This document shows positions 1-10,100 of a stretch of DNA of 57,490 nucleotides, in pieces. The translations under genes and the position numbers were made by a program. Each line of letters starts with the position of its first letter. Positions within the stretch are counted from its first letter, which is position 1. Source of the DNA: an uncultured Lachnospiraceae bacterium (GTDB taxonomy: Bacteria; Bacillota; Clostridia; Lachnospirales; Lachnospiraceae); assembly GCA_934385475.1 (NCBI GenBank), contig CAKRPS010000015.1, positions 1 through 57,490 of the forward strand. The letters are read 5' to 3'. The notes under the pieces are model-generated. The model had not been told where the DNA came from, searched no databases, and was given only the letters and a program-made list of their open reading frames with translations.

Positions 1-59
1 ACTCATTTTATCCAAAATGAATTCATCCTTTAAAACACCATGTTAACTTAACTTTTCCA

Positions 60-1181
60 TTACTTTTTTCTGCTTTTCATCTTATCTGCAGCTATTATGT
101 ATCCCCGTACCAGTAAATCCGTTACGATCAGCACCACCACCGACCACAGCAGACATTCTGTAACATTAAAAGCATAAAACGCGCAGAAACCGCCAATCGC
201 AAAATATACCCCTATGTGCACGGCATACATCTTGGATATCTGTTTGGAGTAATAACACAATTTGTTATATACGAATTTCCATTTCTCTATCACCGGCATT
301 ATCCAAAAGGAAACAGCAAATGCAAGCATGATCGTACAAAAACTTCCTATTACCTTTGCCAGCCCGGGGATTCTGTACTGCCCGCTCATGTAATTGAATA
401 ATCCGTCAATACCCGGATGCAGCAGGATGCATGCTACAAACCATACTGCCGCTATGATTCCACATATGATCCCACTCTTTTTGTAGAAATTTCGTTTTTC
501 GTTTTCCGGAATTGTTCTGATCACCTTACCAAAAACATATCCCAGAAATACATAACTCAGATAGGGGAAGAAACAGAAGCTTGTCTCTCCTTTTCCACCA
601 AAAGTCATATCCAGAATCCAGTTGAGTGCCGGATTATCTGAAACCAATAACCCGGTAAACGGCGATACCAATCCTACTATCACAGCACTCACTATATATC
701 CAACCGGTTTTACACCTAACTTTTTATATAACGCGAGTATAAGATAACACATTCCGGATATAAAAAATATGTTTACGAAGGTAAGCATCGAATACAGGTT
801 AGCCTCATATAATTCTCTGCTCCCTGCCACTTCTCCTGTAAGCGCAATTCTTATGTGGAAACTGAACACTATCACGGCAGCGTAGCATAAATTACTCAAT
901 CCCTGATAGAATACTAACTTTACACCATTCTTAACCATATCCTTCGGCTTGGAATGTCGCGTGAAAACACTTCCAAACCCCATGGTAAACAGGTACAGGC
1001 AGGCACCGGTCGGCATAAATAGTCCAAACAGGATTTTATGTGCATTGGATTCTGCCGCTTCCACACCTGCTATCGTCTGGAACGAATGTATCAGTATTAT
1101 CATGATCATCAGGAACCCTTTTACCAGATCAAGTTCCCTCTGTCGCCCTACATTCACTTCTTTCCCACTTATCGAAAACAT
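60..1181 (-). CDS. Multi-pass membrane acyltransferase-like protein
   Basis: About 373 residues with roughly ten hydrophobic segments. Near the N-terminus is RELDLVKGF...IHSF, which resembles the R-x-x-x-D-x-x-[RK]-G...H signature of acyltransferase-3 (OafA/WecH-like) and related membrane acetyltransferases that move acyl groups onto sugars, peptides or antibiotics. The start is the ATG at 1181, preceded by AAAGGTGA at 5-nt spacing; a GTG nine bases upstream is possible but overlaps that ribosome site. The gene overlaps the end of the phosphopantetheinyl transferase gene by 53 nt and is the last of the six-gene NRPS operon. Inference: it may acylate the peptide or a surface acceptor. The family call is moderate and the substrate is unknown. 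Confidence 0.6.
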   Translation of the reverse strand: MFSISGKEVNVGRQRELDLVKGFLMIMIILIHSFQTIAGVEAAESNAHKILFGLFMPTGACLYLFTMGFGSVFTRHSKPKDMVKNGVKLVFYQGLSNLCYAAVIVFSFHIRIALTGEVAGSRELYEANLYSMLTFVNIFFISGMCYLILALYKKLGVKPVGYIVSAVIVGLVSPFTGLLVSDNPALNWILDMTFGGKGETSFCFFPYLSYVFLGYVFGKVIRTIPENEKRNFYKKSGIICGIIAAVWFVACILLHPGIDGLFNYMSGQYRIPGLAKVIGSFCTIMLAFAVSFWIMPVIEKWKFVYNKLCYYSKQISKMYAVHIGVYFAIGGFCAFYAFNVTECLLWSVVVLIVTDLLVRGYIIAADKMKSRKK

Positions 1182-1833
1182 ATTTTTCACCTTTCTGGCT
1201 TAGTTCCATATCATAAAAATCTGTCTGGATAACAGCAAACTCTGTTTCATTACTGACAGAAAAAACATAGTCAGCAAATTCCATTGTTTTAAAAAAACAT
1301 CGTTTTTCCGGGGACTTTCCAAGTACAAATCCATTTGCTGCAGGAAGGATTTCAAAAGAATCAAGGGGAAGGCTCATCCCTCTGCCTGTCATCTTCATAT
1401 AACTTTCCTTTAACGTCCAGAGTGTAAAAAATGCCCTGTTCTTATCCTCCGCAGATTTTATATGCTCACACTCCGTTACATTAAAATAGTGTTCCGCGAT
1501 CTCCAATGGTGCACTGACTATTTTCTCAATATCGCATCCAACTTCGCAGTCCGATGACACTCCGACAACATAATCTCCGGCATGGGATACATTAAAATAA
1601 AGATTGTCTGCGACCGGTTTTTCATTTTCAGAGTACTTCAGACTGCCTTCGGAAAGCCCGTTTTCATTCAGAATCTTTTTGATGATGATACCTGCGCCAA
1701 GACTTCTCTTCCGGTCATCGGGCATACGATACCGGATGACCTTTTCTCTCCGCTGTGTACCGATCAGTTCAAGAAGCCCTTTATTTTGCAAAGGGTCCTC
1801 CAACTGACTGATATTTATTCTGTATAATTTCAT
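1129..1833 (-). CDS. 4'-phosphopantetheinyl transferase, Sfp type
   Basis: A 234-residue protein of the Sfp/AcpT/HetI group, which moves 4'-phosphopantetheine from CoA to the conserved serine of carrier domains. Visible motifs are VGCDIEKI (Mg-binding aspartate) around residue 95 and FTLWTLKESYMK around residue 140, matching the family pattern W-[ST]-x-K-E-[AS]-x-x-K. It lies 4 nt after the phosphatase gene, whose stop codon sits inside the TAAAGGG that forms part of its ribosome site. Its last ~17 codons overlap the next gene, giving a slightly long C-terminal tail. Being in the NRPS operon, it very probably activates the three thiolation domains of that enzyme. A strong family call; the partner is inferred from context. 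Confidence 0.88.
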   Translation of the reverse strand: MKLYRINISQLEDPLQNKGLLELIGTQRREKVIRYRMPDDRKRSLGAGIIIKKILNENGLSEGSLKYSENEKPVADNLYFNVSHAGDYVVGVSSDCEVGCDIEKIVSAPLEIAEHYFNVTECEHIKSAEDKNRAFFTLWTLKESYMKMTGRGMSLPLDSFEILPAANGFVLGKSPEKRCFFKTMEFADYVFSVSNETEFAVIQTDFYDMELSQKGEKYVFDKWERSECRATEGT

Positions 1834-1837
1834 CCCT

Positions 1838-3799
1838 TTACTTCTCTGAAAATTCCATACTGAGAATATTTTTCCCGTCCGTGTTACTATAGTGAATATC
1901 AGAACACAATTCTTTCACAAGGCTGATTCCCATTCCGCCCATATCAAAATCCTCAAAATCCTTTTCGGTTTTGTTATCAAGCGGATTAAAATATTTACCG
2001 TTATCTACAAAAATAACATTTACTTCCGTTTCACTGCTATCATAATGAAACTGTACGTAATCTGCCCCGGAATAATTTATGATATTGGAGAAGATCTCCT
2101 CACATGCGAGGACAATTTTCTTCTTTTTCCCATTATCAACCGGAAATTGAAAAATACATTCTTTTATTTTTTCAAATTCTGACAAATCGCAGGACAACTC
2201 CAGATATTTACTACGTTGTTCAACAGCAATCATTGTGATGTCATCAAACTGTTCCATTTTGTCTCCTATAAAGCTTTTCAAAGAATCCCTGACCTTCGTA
2301 CACACTCCATTTGCTGTATTTTCCGCCGAACTGCAGACCCTCAGCAAATTCTCTTCTCCAAAGAAGTTTTTGTCAGCATTTATTGCTTCTGTTACACCAT
2401 CCGTATAAAGATAAATTATATCCCCGGGAGTAAATTCCTTTTCATACTGTTCATATTCCGAATCATCAAATACACCCAGCGCTATCCCGGAACTGCATTC
2501 CAGAAATTCTGCTTTCCCACCATGAATGATAACCGGTTTATTATGACCTGCGTTTACATATTGAAATTTACCAGAATTCTGTTCCAATACGGCAACAAAA
2601 GATGTTACAAACATTCCCTCCGGATTGGAATTACAGATTTCACGGTTTATCTCACTTACTGCCTGTGCCAGGTTGGGAATATCCATAAGTTTCTCACGCA
2701 TAAGTGTTTTGACAAAAGTCATAAATAATGCCGCTGCAATCCCCTTGCCTGATACGTCGCCAATGAAGACACATACCTTACCGTTTTCGAGCAGGAAACT
2801 GTCGTAAAAGTCGCCGCCTACCTGTCTGGCTGATTTCATCCTTGCGGAAATCATGAAATTATCGGCAAGACATACATCCTTCTTTTCCCCCATAATTCCA
2901 TACTGTATCCGCCGGGCAACTTCCAGCTCTGTATCCGCCTTTACCTGTTGACTGGCAAGAATCTTTACACGATCAGCATAGTTATCTATATCGACAACCA
3001 TTTCATTGAAATAGTCTGCCAGACGTTGGATCTCATCATTGGTATTCAGCTTTACCGGTTCAAAGCTTCTGTTGTCATCCGTTTTATTGGAAACATAATC
3101 CTTCATATTCTGGAACAGAAATGTGATGGGATCATATATTCTTTTCTTGATAAAGAAGGCCGCTGCAACAAAAATAATTCCCAGGACAACAATTACTTTA
3201 AACATTTTAAGTGCGGTGTCGGAAATAATTTCCTGATAAATCTTATCAATCGAATAATCCGCACCAACAAGTGCCCTACGGTTATTATTCTGGTCTGTGA
3301 TAAGTGCATAGGTACACATCTGTCTGCCATATTTGGCATTGCTGCGGGGAGAACTTAACCCCTCCGTTTTGCCGTCCCAGGCATTTTTTTCTCCATCGGA
3401 AAATTGATGTTCTATGATTTCCCCTGCTGAAAATTTGACCACTGCCCCTCTGCTCTTTCGCTCATCAGATGCCACACCGATAACATACGTTAAATTACCG
3501 TTATCCATATCCGGAATATAAATATAGAGATACTCCACTCCATCACTGTTACAGATACTTCTAAGTGCTTCTCCAAGCTCCTGATATTCTTCGGAATCAG
3601 GAGCCTGGGCAAGCTTGTTCATATCATATTTACCGGCAATCTGCGCTGCAATCCGGGTTGCACTCTTTGTCGTATTCGTCGTAAGGTTTAAGACCCGTCG
3701 CACATTCCCAACCGTACAGATCACTACAGCCATAAGAATTGTTCCACAAAATATTGCCAGACTATAAATAATGATTTTATTTAATAAAGATTTTTTCAT
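1838..3799 (-). CDS. Membrane HAMP-SpoIIE PP2C phosphatase with C-terminal RsbW-like ATPase domain
   Basis: 653 residues in four parts: a transmembrane helix (about 9-31), an extracytoplasmic sensor region (about 32-197), a second helix (about 198-217) with a HAMP linker, a SpoIIE/RsbU-type PP2C phosphatase (about 295-520) and a GHKL ATPase domain of the RsbW/SpoIIAB type (about 530-653). Phosphatase motifs are intact: VGGDFYD near 327, GDVSGKG, VNAGHN, YTDGVTEA and FDDIT near 517. The ATPase part has CEEIFSNI (N box), DNG and GMGISLV. Such phosphatases dephosphorylate STAS proteins, while RsbW-like domains phosphorylate or bind them. The start codon overlaps the upstream STAS gene stop (ATGA), so the two are probably translationally coupled. 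Inference: it senses an external signal and resets the STAS protein encoded just upstream. Confidence 0.88.
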   Translation of the reverse strand: MKKSLLNKIIIYSLAIFCGTILMAVVICTVGNVRRVLNLTTNTTKSATRIAAQIAGKYDMNKLAQAPDSEEYQELGEALRSICNSDGVEYLYIYIPDMDNGNLTYVIGVASDERKSRGAVVKFSAGEIIEHQFSDGEKNAWDGKTEGLSSPRSNAKYGRQMCTYALITDQNNNRRALVGADYSIDKIYQEIISDTALKMFKVIVVLGIIFVAAAFFIKKRIYDPITFLFQNMKDYVSNKTDDNRSFEPVKLNTNDEIQRLADYFNEMVVDIDNYADRVKILASQQVKADTELEVARRIQYGIMGEKKDVCLADNFMISARMKSARQVGGDFYDSFLLENGKVCVFIGDVSGKGIAAALFMTFVKTLMREKLMDIPNLAQAVSEINREICNSNPEGMFVTSFVAVLEQNSGKFQYVNAGHNKPVIIHGGKAEFLECSSGIALGVFDDSEYEQYEKEFTPGDIIYLYTDGVTEAINADKNFFGEENLLRVCSSAENTANGVCTKVRDSLKSFIGDKMEQFDDITMIAVEQRSKYLELSCDLSEFEKIKECIFQFPVDNGKKKKIVLACEEIFSNIINYSGADYVQFHYDSSETEVNVIFVDNGKYFNPLDNKTEKDFEDFDMGGMGISLVKELCSDIHYSNTDGKNILSMEFSEK

Positions 3800-4095
3800 T
3801 TTTCGATGCAGATTTTCTGGTCAAACCCGGTAAGCTTGAAAACATCAAATACTTCATCCGAAACATTTATGATTTTAAAGCCATCCTTACCTGCCATTTT
3901 CTTGTAGGCAGCAATTACCTGACGTAATCCTGCAGAAGAAATATACTCAAGCTTGGCAAAATCAAATACAAGACCGGTAACACTCTCGTCGAGCCCAGAC
4001 AGCTCCTCCTCTAACTGAGGCGCTGTCTGGGTATCCAGCCATCCGGTAAATTCCATCGTTACTTTGTTTCCTTCTGTTTTCTTTATAATCTCCAT
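3796..4095 (-). CDS. STAS-domain anti-sigma factor antagonist-like protein
   Basis: A 99-residue single-domain STAS protein of the SpoIIAA/RsbV type. The diagnostic segment is LVFDFAKLEYISSAGLRQVI, with serines 53 and 54 in the region phosphorylated in this family. In partner switching the unphosphorylated STAS protein binds an RsbW-like kinase and releases that kinase's client; phosphorylation breaks the complex. A strong ribosome site (AAGGAGG, 7 nt before ATG) sets the start. The gene lies 20 nt after the NRPS gene and overlaps the SpoIIE phosphatase gene by 4 nt. Candidate partners in the same operon are the RsbW-like domains on the phosphatase and on the MATE exporter; no sigma factor is adjacent. 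Confidence 0.88.
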   Translation of the reverse strand: MEIIKKTEGNKVTMEFTGWLDTQTAPQLEEELSGLDESVTGLVFDFAKLEYISSAGLRQVIAAYKKMAGKDGFKIINVSDEVFDVFKLTGFDQKICIEK

Positions 4096-4115
4096 TACTC
4101 ATTCCTCCTTATTCA

Positions 4116-7100
4116 TCAGTCAAAAAATGCAAGTCTGTCGAGTGCCCCTATTGCACTTTCCAGATATCTGTCATCCGTAACCGGCCATTTATAATCCAGC
4201 CGATAAAGAACCTGCGCCGTAAACCGGTTACTGTATTCCAGCGTGTAAATCTCATTTTCATTATGGGAAGTATACGCAATCAGCCCGGAAACCGCATCGG
4301 AATCCCCACCATTCTTTGCAAATTCCTTTACCGCTTCCTCGAAATCTTCATCTCTTACAATGTCAATTTCAAATCCATACTTGCGCATTGCATAAATCAG
4401 GTCTGCCATAAAGATATGGTGGCTGTTGCAGGCATGGAATACGGTGAATCTTCTGTCCGTCTGTACCAGCTTTAAGACAGCAAGTGCGGTAGAATCGATC
4501 GGAGAAAATTCCGTAACTTCATGCATAGCACCAATCGGGAATTTACCAACCGCCTTATAACCTCTCAGGCTGCGCAGGAATCCATTGGTAATAAAGTTAA
4601 TCTGGAACTCACCATCGGAATCTCTGCTCATCAGGTTTCCTACACGGATGATTTTTCCATCCAGCCCGCATGAAACAGCTTCCAGTACAGCCCGCTCTGC
4701 AAGGAACTTGGTACGGATATATTCATTGGTAATACTCTGTCCAATGTACAAATCATTTTCACAGAAGACTCTGGACATTGGTGGAACCCCATTGGAGCCT
4801 TCCCCGGCAACCGAAACGGTAGAGATCTGAATCAGTCTGCGTCCGTTGTTTTTACAGAAATCAATCAGGTTTTCAACACCCTTTACATTGATTTTCTCCA
4901 GGACATCCCCTGCTGCAAAGTGTTTTACGCAGGCTGCGCAGTTAATAATCGTATGGAATTTATAATCTGCAAATTTTTCCACCTGCTCCTTTGATGTAAT
5001 ATCGCCATCTACGCAGACGATACGCTCCTTGAACAGTTCCTCACATGGATTATCAAAATAATACATCAACATATGCATCATTCGTTTCTCCATGGATTCA
5101 TAGGAACCCTTACGCACCAGACAATAAACCTTACCATCATAATGGTCAAGGTATGCTTTCAGAATATGAATTCCCAGGAAACCGGTAGCACCTGTAATCA
5201 TAATATCGCCCAGGTTTTCCTTTGTTATTCTGTCCACGTTTTCTTCAATATTGCCGCTGATAACGCTCTGGATACCATTGTAATTGTAATTGGAAAACTC
5301 ATTATTACTCTGCGTGTTTTCCACTGCGGCACTGTTATCCACCACTGCCGCAAGTTCACGGACGGTAGGATATTTGAACACATCCGCATAGACAATGGAA
5401 ATATTCTTGGAAAGACACATAACAGCCACTTTTGATGCGGTAAGGGAAGAGCCTCCCAGTTCAAAGAAGTTATCCTCGATTCCTACCTTTTCAATTCCCA
5501 GTGCTTTCTCAAATATCTCACAAAGTGTTGTCTGCACAGCCGTAACCGGCTCTACATACCCCGTATTCTTTACGGATACTTCCGGTAATGGAAGTGCCTT
5601 TTTATCAATCTTGCCTCCTGGTGTTACCGGCATTTCCTCAATATGGACGAAGAAGGACGGCATCATATAATCGGGAATCAGTGGCTCTAAGAATGTTTTA
5701 AGCTGTTCATCCGGAATACTTTCTCCTGTGTAATAAGCAGTGATATACTTATTTCCACCCTTTTCCACTACGGTAACAGCAGCATTTTTTACTGACTCAT
5801 GCTTCAGGACGGCTCCCTCGATTTCTCCCAGTTCCACACGATATCCTCTGATTTTTACCTGGGAATCAATTCTGCCAATGTACTCTATATTTCCGTCACC
5901 TTTCATCCGGACCATATCACCGGTTCTGTAAAGTCGTTTGTCTTCTTCACAGACAGAATACGGATTTTCCACAAATACCGATGCTGTCTTTTCCGGAAGG
6001 TTATGGTATCCCCTCGCAATCTGACGACCAGCATGACAAAGTTCACCGGATGCTCCGACCGGAAGTCTGTTTAAATCTTTATCCACAATATAACTGCGGA
6101 CATTCCTCTGGGATTTTCCAATCGGTATGTTATCATACTGTTTGTCAACCCAGAACTCTGTGGAAGAAACCGTATCCTCCGTTGGACCATAACCATTAAT
6201 CAACTGATAGGTCCGGTTCCTGTAATGCTTAAATTTCTCACCGCCCAGTGTCACAAATTTAAGATGCGGAGCCTCTTCCAGCAGTTCCGTTACCAGTTCA
6301 CCCATCTGGGTCGGGAACGTAGCCGTCGTGATGTTTTCATCTTTTATGAATTTTCCAACAGCAATGGCATCTTTTCGTATGCTTTCCGGCAGGATATACA
6401 ATACCGCACCTGCTGTCAGTGGAGCAAACAAATCGATTACCGATGCATCAAAGCAGAAACTTGCAAACTCTGCAACCACATCATCCGGTGTGGTCTTTCT
6501 CGTTAATCTGATATATTCAATCAGATTCATCAGGTTTCTATGCTCAATCATAACGCCTTTTGGTTTTCCGGTGGAACCTGACGTATAAATCATATAAGCA
6601 AGATTCTCCGGCTCCGGAGGTGTCAGTGTAACAGAAAGTTCAAAGCTTTTTGCCTGCGCAGCCACATCATCCAGGCTGATGATATTCTTGTCATAGAATC
6701 CCACCAGATCACGATACTGGTTGATGACAAGCAGATTTTCTGCCCCGGAATCTTTCAGCATATACTCAATTCTGCTCTGTGGATACTCCGGGTCGAGAGG
6801 GACATACGCTCCACCTGCTTTCATAACACCCACATAGGCTATGGCATATTCCTTTGTCCTTCCACATAAAATGCCGGCTGCCTTTTCCCTGCCGAATCCG
6901 TTTTCAGTAAGCTTCTGTGCAATGTAATCAGACATTTTGTCCAGTTCTTTGTAAGTAATCTCACCTATTCCATCTCTTACCGCCGGTCTGTCCGGATATT
7001 TTGCAACGGCTTCCTTAAACAAATCTACAAAGGTTTTCCCTGCATGTTCCGGGATATCTTCCATCTTTGTTTCTTCCTCAAACATAAGCCTGATATCTTC

Positions 7101-10100
7101 TGGATTGTATTCCCTGAGAATTCCGTTTGCAGCTATTTCCAGATTATCTGCAAGATATTTGATGGTTTCTTCGTAATACATATCCCCACGATATTCGATT
7201 TCAAAGACGAACTTATTTCGCACAATGGAAATACTGATGGAAACCGGTGCCTTCGCCATATTCAAGCTAATCGGTTCTTCCTGCGCATATTCGCCGCCAA
7301 TGTTGTCAAATTCGAAATTGTCCCCCTGATAAATCACCATGGCATCCGCTTTGATATTAAATTCATGGCTAATCTGTGCAAACGGATAAATATCGTTGTT
7401 CATGGAATTAATCAGTTGCTGCTGCAATTTAAGCAGACCATCCTCTGTACTTCCTGAGAAATCACAATAAACAGGCAGCGTCTTTACAAGCATACCAATC
7501 GTTTCGGAAAGTCTGGAGTCATTTCTTCCATGATAAATGGTGGTAAATACAGCATCTTTTCTGAAATTATATTTGCCCAGTGTCAGACCGAATACAGAAA
7601 TGAAAAATACATTTTCTGTAATTCCATGCTTCTTACAGAAGTCTTTTACCTGCTGTACCGAAATCTCCGTAACCTCTCTTTGATACATCTCTGCCGTTGG
7701 AACCGGTCCGTTTTTATCTGGATAAAAGCTGATGCTTCCATCCTTATTTTCAAATACCGACTGATAATACTTCTCCGCATTTTTATAAATATCGCTCTTT
7801 AATGCGTCCCGGTTATCCAGTGCCAAATCATAAGAAGTATACTCTTCTTTTTCGAGTATTTCGCCACTGTAAGCCCTGTTAATATCATTCAGGATAATAC
7901 CAAGGGAAGTACCATCTGCAATAATATGATGAATATCCAAAAACAGGTAATTTCCGTCACAGGTTCTGTAAATTTCAAACCGGAAAAGCTGCTCATTAAA
8001 CAGCATATACGGACGAACCAGAGTTTCTCTGTTCATTTCATTGATAATCTGGGTTTTATAGCTTAAATGATCATTCCGTTTCTGAAGGACATCCCCATTT
8101 TCGTTCATAAAGAGACGCATTTTCAGATAAGGATGTGCCTCCACGGTACTGTCAATGGCCTCTGCCAGTCTGTCCAAATCTACCTTTTTATCCAATTTCA
8201 AAAGATATGGAATATTGTAAATCGTGGAACCCATATTGGCAGTACATTCAATAAAGATTCCCTCCTGTGTATTGGTAAGCGGATAATTTTCCTGTACTTC
8301 CCTCTTCGTTTCCTTTCCTGCCGTCCTGACAAAGCCCTCTAGCATCGCAATGGTAGGATGATTCTTGATATCAGATGTTTTTATGACAATGTCAAATGCT
8401 TTGGAAATAAGCATATTCAATTTGATGGCACTGATAGAGGTCAGTCCTGCCTCATAAATATCTGTGGTAGTTCCGAATTCTGTATAGCCAAGTACTTCTG
8501 CAATACAGTTAAATAATTTTTGCTGAATCTCCGTTTCCGGTTTAACAATTTCCTCTACTTTTCTCTCCGGCATCGGGAGTGCCTTTTTATTTACCTTCTG
8601 GTTCTGATTCAATGGAATTTTATCAATCTGCATGGTAACTGCCGGAACCATATAAGCAGGCTTTGTTTCCTTAATAAAATCATTTAAGCCATTGATATCC
8701 ACTTTGCTGTCGGATACCACATACGCTGCAATGTATTTTCCACCGCCTGCCTCATCAAAGGCGACTACCGTTGCATCTTTGATACCCGGATATCTTCTTA
8801 TGACTTCTTCCACTTCGGAAAGTTCAATTCGGAAGCCTCTAATCTTAACCTGGGAATCCTTTCGTCCAATAATCTGAATATTTCCATCCGGAAGATATCT
8901 GGCAATATCACCTGAATGATACAGTATCTCATATCCTTCCGTATCATCATAAATGTTCTTCGTATACACCTCCGCCGTCTTCTCAGGCTTGTTCAAATAT
9001 CCCCTGGATACCTGATAGCCAGAAATCATCAGCTCCCCACAGGCACCAGCCGGCAGCATACGCCCAGCCTTATCCGTAATATAAAGCTTAACATTATCAA
9101 GTGCCTTTCCAATCGGAATATTCGGATAATATTTATCCACTTCAAACGCAGTTACAAGAATGGTCGTTTCCGTTGGTCCATAAACATTGATGAATTTGTA
9201 ACCCTTCGGCGGTTCGCAGGGAACAAGCTTCTCTCCACCTACGGAAAGATACTTCAGACTCTCACAATCCATTTCCTGTGCAAACTGTCTGCCCACCTGG
9301 GTTGTCATAAAGGAGTGGGTAATACCATTTTCTTCAAAGTATTTCTGAATTCCAATAAAATCAAGCCGGATTTCTTCCGGGATAATATGTAGTTCTGCCC
9401 CATTGGCAAGTGCACCATAAATATCCATCATGGAAGCATCAAAACCAAAGGACGCATAAGCTGCTATTTTACAGGTAGAATCAATACTGTAATATTTTCT
9501 GTACCAGCGGCAGAATGCCGTGATATTTCCATATTCCAGCATACACCCTTTCGGCACACCTGTGGAACCTGAGGTGTACAGCAAAATAAACAAGTCATGT
9601 AACTGCGGCTTTTTCAACGCAATGTCTTTGCTTTCAAGCTGCATAATTTCATCGGTAAATAAAACAGTTCCCTGATATCCTTCCACCAGATGTAAAAGTT
9701 CCCTGTCAGCAATCAAGAGTTTGGCCGCGGAATCCTCCAGCATATACATCAACCGGTCTTTCGGATAAGACGGGTCAAGGGGCTGATAGGCTGCACCTGC
9801 CTTAATAACGCCCATCGGTGCAATGGCCATATACTCACAACGCGGAATCAGAATGGACACTACATCTTCCGTACCAATTCCAAGAGATGTTATGTATTTT
9901 CCAAGCCTGTCACTGATTTCATCGAGCTCTTGATAAGTATATTTCTTATCTTTAAATACGACAGCCGTATGCGTCGGTATGTTCTGTACCATTTCCGTAA
10001 ACATATCGGAAACTGTTTTACTTCTGTCATATTCACAGAGTGTATCATTGAACTGTGCAATCTGATTTACTGCATTTTCCGAAATAATGGAAACTTCCGA

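Noticed and set aside
5073..5435. Plus-strand open frames opposite the NRPS gene
   Set aside because: Antisense shadows of a strongly coding minus-strand gene; no ribosome sites, no domain-like sequence.
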